Made by a program: the position numbers and the translations under genes | Assembly (NCBI GenBank): GCA_012295275.1 | Contig: CM022671.1 | Span: 64,001 to 110,000 of the forward strand | Direction of reading: 5' to 3' | DNA from: Chrysomallon squamiferum | Lineage: Eukaryota; Mollusca; Gastropoda; Neomphalida; Peltospiridae | DNA length: 46,000 nucleotides | Notes under the pieces: model-generated | What the model was told of the DNA's origin: nothing | Seen by the model: the letters and a program-made list of their open reading frames with translations, nothing else | Database searches by the model: none | Part shown: piece by piece, positions 1 through 17,169 of the stretch | Position numbering within the stretch: position 1 is the first letter of the stretch | Layout: the number at the start of each line of letters is the position of its first letter

Positions 1-598
1 GTTCTTCTGAGAAACAAAGCGTCTCGAGAGTAATAAGAATATTTCTACAGTTCGTTTAGGTGCGCACTTGTGGAGGAAATAACATTAAGGGAATAATAGA
101 GTTAAAAACAAACGATGTAAGCACTTGACGTTGTCGCTATAAATATTCGTGATCTTCAGGCAACAAGTACAATTCTTTCTTTATTCGGCAATTTCCGTAG
201 AATTTATCGTTTCTAAACGATCAGTTCTCATTTCTCAAAAGAATAAATCAATAGTAATTTTACTGTCACAACAAATTTAGATATGAAGCGTATATTTTAT
301 AACGATACGGTTAAAGAGTTATTGCTGTTGTTAAAAGCAAAAGATGAGTTTTAAAATGTATTTTCCAATATGACTGTCCTATATATATTGTTTGTTCGTT
401 TGTTCGTTTTGACTGAAGCAAAATTTACAGGAATTACGTAAATATTATTCATATACTTTTCGTTAAGAAGATTATAAAATGGTTTGTATAAAAAATGGAA
501 AAAATAAAGTTTAAATAAATAATAGACACAAAAAATAACAACAACAAGGAAGTTAATTAGAAAGGAAGATAATTAGAAATTAATAAATATACAGAGAG
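1..598. other. A/T-rich noncoding DNA, no gene seen
   Basis: This is unique-looking A/T-rich sequence with stops in all frames and no repeat array. It lies in the presumed large first intron of the UNC93A-like gene, or beyond that gene if it ends earlier. Confidence 0.6.
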
Positions 599-820
<222 letters not shown>

Positions 821-1079
821 ACAAAACAAACACAAATCCACAACAAAGAGATATTTCCATGCACACAACAAACTCAAACGTGTACGCACAAACTCAAACA
901 TGTACGCATACACACACAGATATAAATATACATCGACAACACTTATAAACAGAAATACTCATAGAGCAATATACTTAGAAACACCTATTAAGACGCAAAA
1001 ACACGCAATTATCTCAAATAAAATAACAGCACACACAATATAATATTATAGCAAAACATTTCCTTATCAATTAGGCTAC

Positions 1080-1400
1080 AACAACAAAACAATGAGAGAT
1101 CAGTGCACAGTGTTTGGACTGGTACCAGAACCTTTGTGGTTTGCATTCATTTTCATTAAGTGCGCTGCCCATCAGAACTGTGCAGTGTAATGAAGTATCT
1201 GTTCCCGCTAATTCTATACATTACACGGAGAACTGAAACGCGCCAGGCGCTTTGCCGTTCGAATCGATTGTCCATGCGTCCTGCTATAAAGACGTAGACA
1301 CGCGAGTAGATAAATCACCGCAAAGATTCCCCAACCAACCACAGCAGACGATAGATTCTGCAGACTGATTTGAAAACGAATGGGTTCGATACTACTAATA
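1080..1400. other. More complex, CpG-bearing island, possible regulatory element
   Basis: The block stands out from A/T-rich surroundings. It contains TGTGGTTTG (a Runx-like core), the GCGCCAGGCGC palindrome-like stretch near 1240-1251, and TATAAAG near 1284. There is no long ORF. Its role is inferred only from composition and motifs. Confidence 0.25.
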
Positions 1401-1420
1401 CTAGGATAGTCGTAATTGTT

Positions 1421-1514
1421 AACTTATTTATTTATTTATTTATTTATTTATTTTATTAGATTATTACAAATATCTGAATAAGCAAAACCGATAAATAAAT
1501 AAATAAATAAATAA
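1421..1514. repeat. (TTTA)n and (AAAT)n facing each other
   Basis: About seven TTTA units (from 1421) and about six TAAA units (to 1514) are separated by roughly 35 bp. The two tracts are reverse complements and could fold into a long A/T hairpin. Confidence 0.85.
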
Positions 1515-2580
1515 CATAAACAAAAAAAAAGACATACATTTTCCAACAATATTGTATTATATTATATGAATATTATGACTTACTTTTATTTTTATTCATT
1601 CATTCATTCAGTATATTGAATAATCAACAAATTATATATATCGGTATTCAAAAAATAAAAAATCTATAAAAGATACCAAAAAAGAAAATTATTTTTTTAG
1701 AAGAGAAACCCATTAAATTTCACCAAATTTTAACAGAATTATTTTTTAAAATCAATATTTTCTTTATCTTTTTTTTTTTTTTTTTTTTTTTGTTGTTGTG
1801 AGTAATGATTTTTGTTTATCAATCTTCTGTTTTTCTTTCATTACTTGCTTCAGGCATTTTTATGGGTCAGTCTGATCTGAATGTCTGTGTGTCTCTATCT
1901 TTTACTTTTCTCTCTGTCAGGACTGTACGCAAGGGTGTAATCTGTACGTGGAAACAACAACAAGAAAACCCAGTCTGACGATGTCATCTGCCTATGACGT
2001 TTTCGCAATTATGGTGGCTCCTGTGTTGTAACGTAGTAGAAATGTGCTGAAATGTAACAACGTCGTTAATTTTTCTGCGGATCAGTTCGGACTGGCAATA
2101 ATTCATTATCTCCCTTGCCAGTTTGTCGCGCCATTTTCAATAAGCCGTCGATTATGCACCCCTCATGTAAATCTGTGCGTACTGGCCTGTCTCTCTCTGT
2201 CTCTGTCTCTCTCTGCATCTTTCACTTCCCTCTCCCTCCTGTACTACCCTCTAGCTCGTTCTCTCATTTATCTTCTTCATTTTTATAAAAATATAAATAG
2301 ACAGTTTGATATCGACGTCTCCAAATGCCCTTACGAAAACCTCCTATGATTACATGAAAAGATAGGCGCTGGAGCCTAAAGCGAGCAGTTGATGGGTTTC
2401 GTTGACAATAAATAGCGTGTTAAATGGGAAGTTTTGTCCTACCACTCCAAGCCACTTAGTTTTCTTGGAAGAAATCTTCATTTATTTATCAAGCGTAAGA
2501 TGTAAGAGTGTGATAATTATTTCATGATTAGTCTCTTCATAATACTCTTTAGAAGGTATCTGGATATGATGCACTAGTTT
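1515..2580. other. Noncoding DNA with poly-T (about 1769-1791) and a complex block at 1960-2180
   Basis: A/T-rich sequence with a homopolymer T run, then a block with more even composition (1960-2180) containing homeodomain-like ATTA sites such as TAATTCATTA near 2099. An open frame from 2044 to 2349 runs into degenerate TCTC sequence and looks fortuitous. No gene is recognised. Confidence 0.4.
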
Positions 2581-2584
2581 CTTT

Positions 2585-2945
2585 TAAATGACATCAACAT
2601 CACCACAACCACCACCACCACCTCATATTATAATGGTCAAAACAATCAACATCGTAATTATAATCTTTTTTCGTTGGAACATCATTAGCATCATCATCAT
2701 CGTTATCATAAATATAATCATCTTTCTTTATTATTATATTCATTATCACCGCTGTCGACATTATAATTAACAACATCATCTTCATCATTACCGTTATCAT
2801 TATAATAATTGTTTCCCGTCGACGACATACTCGTATACACGCCTTGTTTGTTATTATCATCTTATTTATCACAATTATAATCATTACTATCATTTGTTTT
2901 ATCATTTTCTTTGCTGACAATAAATATGATGATGATGAAAATAAT
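2585..2945. repeat. Degenerate (ATC/CAT)n-type trinucleotide region
   Basis: Interrupted ATC, CAC and ATT triplets run through this block. The resulting Ile/Asn/His-like frames on both strands are repeat artefacts. Confidence 0.7.
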
Positions 2946-3268
2946 ATGAAATTTAAAAAAAGAAAATAACAGCCCCGTGTCAAATAAGTTTTTAAATACT
3001 TTTCGAACACTAAGTTAAAGCGGCAAGCAAGACACGGAATTACTTGTCAGACTAGTTACATGCTTTGTTGATGAAGAAAGAAGAAGAAGAAGAAGAACGT
3101 CCTATATTTAAAATTTTCTTTTTCATTCTTGGATTTATTTCAATCCCAGATTCAGTGAAATAACAAAACGACGATGTCACGTGATGTTATTATCCAGGCA
3201 AAGAATTTGTTCAGTCTGCCACGTGAGCGACATTTCCAAGACTAAGAGAAAACTTAGTGATGAACCGC

Positions 3269-3275
<7 letters not shown>

Positions 3276-3332
<57 letters not shown>
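3276..3332. repeat. (AT)n microsatellite, about 57 bp
   Basis: A pure AT dinucleotide run, followed by GTAT/TATG and a short (CA)n near 3366-3382. Confidence 0.95.
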
Positions 3333-3335
<3 letters not shown>

Positions 3336-3389
3336 GTATACGTATGTGTGTATGTGTATATATATACACACACTCACACACAATATATT

Positions 3390-4030
3390 CATTATCTCTA
3401 CAACAAGCCAAAGATCCTTTATTATGCCACTGCTCATAAATTTCACATATGACTAAAAAAAAAACAAGAAGAAGAAAGAAAGAAAAAACAACGAAAACCA
3501 ACAAAGAGAAAAACAAACAAATAACATGAACAAGAAAACAACATCTTCACTCAAAAAACCCCATCTGCACTGACATTCTCGGCAAGTCCTGACAACAGCA
3601 TTACTCTAGCGACGTTTCATGAGCCCCAGCTGCAATTGAATTATTGTTTGACATTTTATTGACGTTCGCTGGCTAATCAATTTGTGGTCGTTCTGTCGTG
3701 ACTTATTTGTCATGTGTTTGGATCTGTAAATGTGCATCCATTCTTTCATTAGCCAGTTGAATATCGTTATCGTGAAAGTTCCCGTTGTGTCGTTTATTAC
3801 CACCATTTTGTGTTCACTGATTCAAAACAGAAAAGACAAACAGAGTAAATCATCACGTTAATCTGAGTTGTCTGATTCCGAAATGTTAATCCGTTTTTGT
3901 CTCCTATATCTAATCTCTTAAATCCGGTTTAGAAAGATAATACAGGATAAAATAGTTTTAATTGTCTAACATACAAACAAGGATAAAATGGTTCTAATTC
4001 TGTAATAAAATAGTCGAGAGAAAAACAGTT
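3390..4030. other. Noncoding A/T-rich DNA, no gene seen
   Basis: Low-complexity A-rich sequence (about 3450-3545), then ordinary noncoding sequence with no recognisable exon. Confidence 0.5.
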
Positions 4031-4034
4031 TTTA

Positions 4035-4035
<1 letters not shown>

Positions 4036-4090
<55 letters not shown>

Positions 4091-4115
4091 TCTTGTTGTT
4101 GTTGCTGTTGTTGTT
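4036..4115. repeat. (TTA)n followed by (TTG)n
   Basis: About 16 TTA units to about 4089, then GTT/GTTGCT triplets. Confidence 0.9.
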
Positions 4116-4748
4116 GGTACTATTTTTGTTGGTATTGTTACCAACATATCATAAATTAAAATTATCATTATCGTTATTTTTTTTATTTATTTATTCCACT
4201 GTTAATATATGTAACACAAAATATTTCCTAAATTAACTTGACTTGTACTTACACAACTCTAGCTATACGATTATTGGCTCTTCCACCGTCATCGCCCGGA
4301 TATTGAAATCCGGCTTTGCAGACGTCTTTAAGTCGAAGCATTTGAAACACACACAAGTTTCAGAGTGTGTATTAAAGATTTTTAATCTGCTCTCTACGGT
4401 GTTGAATTAATTCTGTTTTCAGCTGTGAATAAGAGTACGTGAAAGGAATCAGTCTGCTACTGTTAAATCCTATCTCGGCTGGCGATGTTTCGTTTTAAAC
4501 CAATTGCTTCTGCACTTGGTAAATTTAATGAATGTATTCTCTAATTTTCTTATCATGTGGATCATGGCAGAATTCTTCAGGAATTCAAATCAGTCATCTA
4601 TTAGAAAACCTGCTTTCATCTTAATCTAGACAATTTTTAAACATGTTTGTCTAGACAGAGTTGAAATTTGCTTGTCTGTTTTGTAAGCTGATGTGTGTTT
4701 GAAAGCGAGGCAGATAGCGTATCATGGCATTTATGGACATAAAGTGCT

Positions 4749-6290
<1,542 letters not shown>

Positions 6291-6439
6291 GACAAAAGTC
6301 ATTATGGCGCTCGGTTTGTCATGTACACAATCGGTTAGCACATTGGTTGAGTGAGGCGCTCGAATGAAAAGAAAGAGCGCAAAGCCTCGATCACCGAGCT
6401 CGTAATTAATCTTCAAACGACCCCATCGATCGAGATATT

Positions 6440-6494
6440 ATGGCGGACGGTTCCGAACTCACCGAGATATCAGAAATGGCGGTTATCGATTATC
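6440..6494 (+). CDS. Candidate orphan first coding exon (18 codons) with splice donor
   Basis: ATG at 6440 opens MADGSELTEISEMAVIDY, and the exon would end at 6494 immediately before a consensus donor GTGAGT (6495-6500). The surrounding 6290-6500 stretch is richer in G+C and CpG than the rest of the region, like a CpG-bearing 5' end. I do not recognise the peptide and see no second exon downstream. Without splicing, the frame stays open only to about 34 residues. It could equally be a conserved regulatory element. Confidence 0.22.
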
Positions 6495-6910
6495 GTGAGT
6501 TGAAACCTGTTGCATTCCTCACCCTTCTCCATTCCTTTTCCCTTCCTTAACAGCTTTACAAAACATTATCAGTGCTTCATCACGGTGTTCAATTAGCGAA
6601 GATAAAAGAGTTAAAAACAAGATATTTGTGAAGCGCAGCCAGACATGAACAAACCGAAAATCTCGTAGGTTTTCTTCGGAAGGGACATATGTTTGGTTAG
6701 AACGGGAAACAGTTCAATAAGTTTGCGAAGAACATCTTTATGGCAGATATCGTTTGAAGAAAATATTCTGTCATAGAAATGAACTAGACAAGTTTTGTTT
6801 TACTCAAAATTAAACTGAGTTATTTCATAGAAAAATATTCTAACATAACTATCCTGATTGGCGTTAGGAGAACAGACGAGAAAGAAATGGAAGATTTTAA
6901 AAATTCGGTT

Positions 6911-7284
6911 TATTTCTTTGGAACATTTATAATCTAAATTTAACTAGATTGTGTACTCTGAATAATTTCTTTGGAACATTTGTAATCTAAATTTAACTAG
7001 ATTGTGTACTATGAATAATTTCTGTGGAACATTTGTAATCTAAATTTAACTAGATTGTGTACTCTGAATAATCTCTTTGGAACATTTGTAATCTAAATTT
7101 AACTAGATTGTGTACTCTGAATAATTTCTTTGGAACATTTGTAATCTAAATTTAACTAGATTGTGTACTCTGAATAATTTCTTTGGAACATTTGTAATCT
7201 AAATTTAACTAGATTGTGTACTCTGAATAATTTCTTTGGAACATTTGTAATCTAAATTTAACTAGATTGTGTACTCTGAATAAT
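6911..7284 (+). repeat. 53-bp tandem repeat, seven copies
   Basis: The GAACATTT word recurs at 6921, 6974, 7027, 7080, 7133, 7186 and 7239, exactly 53 bp apart, with very few substitutions. Each unit contains the inverted repeat AATCTA / TAGATT separated by 8 bp, so each can form a small hairpin. Confidence 0.95.
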
Positions 7285-7689
7285 GTATCCAAACCGCGGA
7301 GTGCAAGCACGGTTCATATTACTCAGCAAACTGTTTCGTTCAGGGGAGGAGGTCAACAGCGCAAATCTGCCAGAAATTTGTCGCGAGTATTTGTTCTTGC
7401 TTTGCCCTAGTTTAGGAAGGCAGTGATTATCTTTGCCACTTTCCGTCCTACGCCAAGATAAAAGAGATATCTTGCCACAAATATATATTATGATGGTAAT
7501 AACTCATATCGATGTGTTCTTGTAAATTCGGGTAATTTAAGAATGTAAAATTCAATAAATTAGGTTATAATCTAAACATTTTAATGGAAAAATCTTAGAG
7601 CCCAATCTAAGTCATCACAGTAGATTCTAACTATCATAATGGAAAATCTCAGCCAAGGTTCTGAAACACGGTTTAAAGAAGATTCTCTC
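7285..7689. other. Unique noncoding spacer between two tandem arrays
   Basis: Mixed-composition DNA (7290-7470) then A/T-rich sequence. It was checked on the minus strand for the missing UNC93 C-terminal exon; no match to the expected motifs was seen. Confidence 0.4.
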
Positions 7690-10190
7690 GGCTGGCGCTA
7701 GAGACAGTGATTTCTCGGCTGGCGCTAGAGACAGTGATCTCTCGGCTGGCGCTAGAGACAGTGATCTCTCGGCTGGCGCTAGAGACAGCGATCTATGTAT
7801 GTTGCCTTAAACACATTGACTGGAGATCAGTTTTCTGTCTATCAGCTGGCGCTAGGGACAGTGATCTCTCGGCTGGCGCTAGAGACAGTGATCTGTGTAT
7901 GTTGCCTTAAACACACTGACTGGAGATCAGTTTTCTGTCTATCGGCTGGCGCTAGAGACAGTGATCTATCGACTGGCGCTAGAGACAGTAATCTCTCGGC
8001 TGGCGCTAGAGACAGCGATCTATGTATGTTGCCTTAAACACATTGACTGGAGATCAGTTTTCTGTCTATCAGCTGGCGCTAGAGACAGTGATCTCTCGGC
8101 TGGCGCTAGATACAGTGATCTCTCGACTGACGCTAGAGACAGTGATCTATCGGCTGGCGCTAGAGACAGTGATCTGTGTATGTTGCCTTAAACACACTGA
8201 CTGGAGATCAGTTTTCTGTCTATCACCTGGCGCTAGAGACAGTGATCTATGCATGTTACCTTAAACACACTGACTGGAGATCAGTTTTCTGTCTATCGAC
8301 TGTGATCTCTCGGCTGGCGCTAGAGACAGTGATCTGTGTATTTTGCCTTAAACACACTGACTGGAGATCAGTTTTCTGTCTATCGACTGTGATCTCTCGA
8401 CTGGCGCTAGAGACAGTGATCTATGCATGTTGCCTTAAACACATTGACTGGAGATCAGTTTTCTGTCTATCAGCTGGCGCTAGGGACAGTGATCTCTCGG
8501 CTGGCGCTAGAGACAGTGATCTATCGGCTGGCGCTAGAGACAGTGATCTATCGGCTGGCGCTAGAGACAGTGATCTGTGTATGTTGCCTTAAACACATTG
8601 ACTGGAGATCAGTTTTCTGTCTACCAGCTGGCGCTAGGGACAGTGATCTCTCGGCTGGCGCTAGAGACAGTGATCTATCGGCTGGCGCTAGAGACAGTGA
8701 TCTATCGGCTGGCGCTAGAGACAGTGATCTGTGTATGTTGCCTTAAACACATTGACTGGAGATCAGTTTTCTGTCTATCAGCTGGCGCTAGGGACAGTGA
8801 TCTCTCGGCTGGCGCTAGAGACAGTGATCTATCGGCTGGCGCTAGAGACAGTGATCTGTGTATGTTGCCTTAAACACACTGACTGGAGATCAGTTTTCTG
8901 TCTATCACCTGGCGCTAGAGACAGTGATCTATGCATGTTACCTTAAACACACTGACTGGAGATCAGTTTTCTGTCTATCGACTGTGATCTCTCGGCTGGC
9001 GCTAGAGACAGTGATCTGTGTATTTTGCCTTAAACACACTGACTGGAGATCAGTTTTCTGTCTATCGACTGTGATCTCTCGACTGGCGCTAGAGACAGTG
9101 ATCTATGCATGTTGCCTTAAACACATTGACTGGAGATCAGTTTTCTGTCTATCAGCTAGCGCTAGGGACAGTGATCTCTCGGCTGGCGCTAGAGACAGTG
9201 ATCTATCGGCTGGCGCTAGAGACAGTGATCTATCGGCTGGCGCTAGAGACAGTGATCTATCGGCTGGCGCTAGAGACAGTGATCTCTCGGCTGGCGCTAG
9301 AGACAGTGATCTATCGGCTGGCGCTAGAGACAGTGATCTATCGGCTGGCGCTAGAGACAGTGATCTCTCGGCTGGCGCTAGAGACAGTGATCTATCGGCT
9401 GGCGCTAGAGACAGTGATCTGTATATGTTGCCTTAAACACACTGACTGGAGATCAGTTTTCTGTCTATCGGCTGGCGTTAGAGACAGTGATCTATCGACT
9501 GGCGCTAGAGACAGTGATCTCTCGACTGGCGCTAGAGACAGTGATCTATGCATGTTGCCTTAAACACAGTGACTGGAGATCAGTTTTCTGTCTATCGGCT
9601 GGCGCTAGAGACAGTGATCTGTGTATATTGCCTTAAACACACTGACTGGAGATCAGTTTTCTGTCTATCGACTGTGATCTCTCGACTGGCGCTAGAGACA
9701 GTGATCTATGCATGTTGCCTTAAACACACTGACTGGAGATCAGTTTTCTGTCTATCACCTGGCGCTAGAGACAGTGATCTATGCATGTTACCTTAAACAC
9801 ACTGACTGGAGATCAGTTTTCTGTCTATCGGCTGGCGCTAGAGACAGTGATCTGTGTATATTGCCTTAAACACACTGACTGGAGATCAGTTTTCTGTCTA
9901 TCGACTGTGATCTCTCGACTGGCGCTAGAGACAGTGATCTATGCATGTTGCCTTAAACACACTGACTGGAGATCAGTTTTCTGTTTATCACCTGGCGCTA
10001 GAGACAGTGATCTATCGGCTGGCGCTAGAGACAGTGATCTCTCGACTGGCGCTAGAGACAGTGATCTATGCATGTTGCCTTAAACACACTGGCTGCAGAT
10101 CAGTTTTCTGTCTATCGGCTGGCGCTAGAGACAGTGATCTGTGTATATTGCCTGAAACACACTGACTGGAGATCAGTTTTCTGTGTATTG
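7690..10190 (+). repeat. Two-module satellite: 27-bp unit A and 49-bp unit B in higher-order order
   Basis: Unit A (GGCTGGCGCTAGAGACAGTG plus ATCTCTC or ATCTATC) is 27 bp and occurs roughly 50 times in runs of one to about ten. Unit B is 49 bp, from GTGTATGTTGCC to TTTTCTGTCTATC, and occurs about 22 times between A runs. A shortened A with a 13-bp deletion (CGACTGTGATCTCTC) recurs near 8296, 8386, 8978, 9066, 9669 and 9902, always just after B. A larger block is itself duplicated: 8220 onward matches 8901 onward at about 681 bp offset. Unit A is a multiple of three, giving open frames (SAGARDSDL or RLALETVI repeats), but B is 49 bp and shifts the frame into a stop, so no long protein results. 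Confidence 0.97.
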
Positions 10191-12930
<2,740 letters not shown>

Positions 12931-13002
12931 TTCAAAAAAAAAAAAAAAAAAAAAAAAAAAACCAATAAAACAAAAACAACAAAAAACCCATATAATAATG
13001 AA

Positions 13003-13081
<79 letters not shown>
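12931..13081. repeat. Poly-A then (AAT)n
   Basis: A29-like homopolymer at about 12933-12961, A/C-rich link, then (AAT)n from about 13003 to 13081. Confidence 0.93.
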
Positions 13082-13084
<3 letters not shown>

Positions 13085-13885
13085 GAAGAAAAAACTTGCA
13101 CTAAACAGAAGTCGATGGAAACAGGGTAGCTTTAATTTAGAGCATATTATATACATGTTTATTTTTTTCATAGTAATATTTATTTATTTATTTGTTTGTT
13201 TGTTGTTGTTTCTTTGTTTGTTTGTTTATTATTTTTAAGAAATATATCATTACTATAAATAAAAATATATGAATAAAATAATGAATAATAGAATAAATAA
13301 ATAAATAAATACGTTAATTGTAATAATAATAATAATAATAGTAGTAGTAGTAACATTAGTAGTAGTCATTGTTGTAGTATTATTAATAGTAACAGAAGTA
13401 AACATGTGATGGTAGTAGTAGTACTATTCTTCTTATTAACAGTAACAGTATAAATAATACTACATGTGCAATAACAATAATACAAGAAGGAAAAGAAAAA
13501 AATTATAATGAAAAAATATAAAGAAAAAAGTATGTAAGTAAATAAGTAATTAAGTAAGTAAGTAAATAAATAAATAAATAAATAAATAAATATCGAGCTC
13601 TGACATTTCCAAAAATCTATTCAGCAAAAAACGATCGAAAAATGAAAAGAAAAAAGAAAAACATGAAAGAGGAAAAGTTAATATATTGTTATTATTATTA
13701 ATATTTTGGGGGGTTGTTTACAGGCTTTTTTCTTGTTGTTTTTTCAACGCTTTCTGCGGCTTCATTTTTAACTTTTATCTTATAAAATTTCCTTGAATAA
13801 ATAAAAAGTTAAAATAGTTTTTAATATCAAGCAGGGCGACCACTGGAGGCACGCCATGAAACGAACTTATAAGTGTTTGAAAAAA
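13082..13885. other. A/T-rich DNA with short TTTG, AAAT, AAT and GTA repeats
   Basis: Short tracts occur near 13180-13230 (TTTG/TTTA), 13322-13352 (AAT, GTA) and 13558-13592 (AAAT). No exon is recognised. Confidence 0.55.
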
Positions 13886-14975
<1,090 letters not shown>

Positions 14976-15007
14976 TATCGTTTATTTATTTATTTATTTT
15001 TTTATTT

Positions 15008-15420
15008 TTGTTTCACATATGAGAAATGTCGAAAAAACCTATAAGTAGTGGTGCTTTTGTTGTCGCTTCAGAAATTGTACTGAATTATTTATTTATTTTG
15101 AGAATTCCTCAATAATTGTAGATAGCCAATAGAATATCCCGGGAGAAAAGCTAAACTTTGTAGTAAAATATTACTTTGTTTTAGAAACATTCACTCCAAG
15201 AGACTGTCCGTGGTTAGGGAATTATATAGATTTTTTCTTCCTGGCTTTGTTTTCAATTCATTACCATGAAGATCTTTCGTCACGAAGTTAGAAGCATAAT
15301 TCAATACATGAAAATGTAAAAAATTAATAGATGAACAACAGTACCAAAGTTATTAAAATGAAACAATGGTTGAGAAAATGATTAAAACAACAGTTAAAGT
15401 AATTAGAAGAATCAAACACT
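15008..15420. other. Noncoding DNA, no gene seen
   Basis: Examined on the minus strand for further UNC93A exons. No open stretch carries the expected C-terminal motifs. Confidence 0.4.
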
Positions 15421-15425
15421 ACTGT

Positions 15426-15463
<38 letters not shown>

Positions 15464-15508
15464 AATAATAATAATAATAATAATAATGAGGAGGAGGAGG
15501 AGGAGGAT
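15421..15508. repeat. Three adjoining trinucleotide repeats: (TAC)n, (AAT)n, (GAG)n
   Basis: (ACT)n to about 15463, (AAT)n to about 15487 and (GAG)n to about 15507 follow each other without spacers. Confidence 0.92.
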
Positions 15509-15797
15509 GACGAAATATCCTCGCAAATAAATGGAAACTTAGTGGAAAATAAACACACACGCCGTCCGAATAAGCCATAAAATACACTATTAGTAATTTT
15601 AATAATAGGAGATTAAATGTATTTTTTCCATTTCTACACGTAACATTATTTTTTTGACAGAGAAACAAGTGGACTGTAAGGTTATAGTATATTGAATTTA
15701 GGATACAGAACGATACAAACTAAATGTCTGTACTTTGAAGAGAAGGTAACTAGGTTTTATATCAGTTAGAGTTATCCACCTTTAATAAAGCTCTTAC

Positions 15798-16871
15798 CTT
15801 CGTGAAATCTCCAAACATGAATCCCTGCTCAAGCCCTACAAACAAGACTAGCGGTATCAGCAGCAGACATTTGGAATCTCTGAACATTTTCAGTGTAGAC
15901 GTAGCAAGTTCACACGAAGTCAGTTCTGACTCTTTTTCTAATTCTTTGTCGCCGACGTGGCTGCGGTCTAGCAGAGCTACAAGAATGACAATCCCCATGA
16001 TTCCGCATCCAATGTAGATGCTGAACAGGAGGTACCGCGTAGAATCTGGAATTGTGAAGTCGTAAGATGTGTAGTCGTCCACGGAATCGTGGACGTGGTC
16101 GTACCAAGAAACAGGGCAATCCCTTGCACCACAGTAACTAAAGTTTAGTCTCGTATCTTCACGCAAAGTCACAGCAGAATGCGTGCTGTTGTTTGAAAAC
16201 ACGAGCGTGGATATTAAGTTACCCCAGATCTGACTGCTTCTGTAGAACCCGCAGAATATTCCCATGTACTTGTTGATGATGTTGTCTGGTTCTTGTATGT
16301 TCATGTGCTGAGAATACGTCAACGCCAACGTTGTCAAGTAGGTGGCCTGAGCACTCCACAAAGGCCCGGCCAGCAGACCTAAACTGACTGCGCATGGAAG
16401 TAAGATCCAGTGAGTGGGGTAGAAATTTGCCGTGAAGTACCCGCTGAAGAGAACAAAGCTGATGACCATCGTCCACTTTGTTGAAATTTTGTTGATCAGC
16501 CACGGCGCCAGCAGACACGACAGTACCGTCGTAGCGTAGATGCAACTCAGTGATACAACACCGACACCACCAGGATGCAGGGTGCTCTGAAGACTCTGTA
16601 AGGAAACGAACGCAGTGAAGATGAACATGAACGCGATGCTGAGAACAAGGACGTTCTTCATGGCTTTCGGTGACGTCATCTCCTGCACACTCCTCATCGT
16701 CTTCGTGTCCTTGGGAAGACTGTGGTAGTTCTGTAGCGTGTACGAGTGTATCGTGCTGTGTCGCCGATTCTTTTTAGCGTCTGACAATACTGACATGGTG
16801 AACGACGACACTGGCTCCGGGTACGGCGTCAGCAACTGCTTCTCTCTCTTCAAAGATGTCAAATTCGACAT
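15798..16871 (-). CDS. UNC93A-like membrane protein, first coding exon (N-terminal 358 residues; partial gene)
   Basis: This single exon starts at ATG 16871 (context GCAGCC before ATG) and ends at Lys358. The next bases on the minus strand, AAG then GTAAGAG, form a splice donor, so the 11 codons that stay open beyond it are intron. A Ser/Thr/Lys-rich cytosolic N-tail of about 70 residues precedes the UNC93 signatures: FTAFVSLQSLQSTLHPGGVG (85-104), GPLWSAQATYLT (169-180), MGIFCGFYRSSQIWGNLIST (203-222), CGARDCPVSW (247-256) and LEQGFMFGDFTK near the end. Hydrophobic segments lie at about 73-91, 104-125, 132-151, 154-174, 203-224, 280-301 and 335-354. Sequons NNST and NFSY lie in the loop before about residue 275. 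UNC93 proteins are MFS-like multispanning proteins; C. elegans UNC-93 regulates a potassium channel, while UNC93A has no settled function. The human protein is about 457 residues, so the last roughly 180 residues are missing here and should lie left of 15798 or outside the window. Paralogue assignment within UNC93 is uncertain. Confidence 0.9.
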
Positions 16872-17034
16872 GGCTGCTAAGATATACGTATAAAACTAAA
16901 GAACAACTGCACAAACTAATAAAACACCAAGAAAGAAAATTCTTCGACTTCTTCAGCGGACGAGTTCTCTTTAAAGAATAATCAGCTGAGAATCAATGGA
17001 TTTTTTGAGTTTCTGTTTTCACCATCATTACGTG

Positions 17035-17169
17035 TTTTATAACAAGAAACCAGAAAGTACTGCGGCTTACGCGGACTTTGCGAGTAACGCGTTTCCCCCA
17101 GCATTTTCTACCTGTTAATTAGCGAGAATCTCGCTACAGACTCTAGCGAGGAAGAAACGCTTTTATTGG
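17035..17169 (-). promoter_or_regulatory. Probable promoter of the UNC93A-like gene
   Basis: Read on the minus strand, a TATAAAA box lies at 17041-17035, about 165 nt before the start codon. A CCAAT box (17169-17165) lies about 125 nt further upstream. Between them is a near-perfect inverted repeat, TAGCGAGA-A-TCTCGCTA, at 17121-17137. This places transcription start near 17005-17010 with a 5' leader of about 140 nt. The motif spacing is typical of a TATA-type animal promoter. No experimental start is known. Confidence 0.45.

Noticed and set aside
4296-4313. CCGGAT/ATCCGG inverted repeat as a regulatory site
   Set aside because: Six-base arms are expected by chance in 46 kb and no other motif supports it.
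7707-10165. A family of repeat proteins (SAGARDSDL / RLALETVI) encoded by the satellite
   Set aside because: The 27-bp unit stays in frame, but each 49-bp unit shifts the frame and then meets a TAA. No frame runs through the array and no start context or splice sites support translation.
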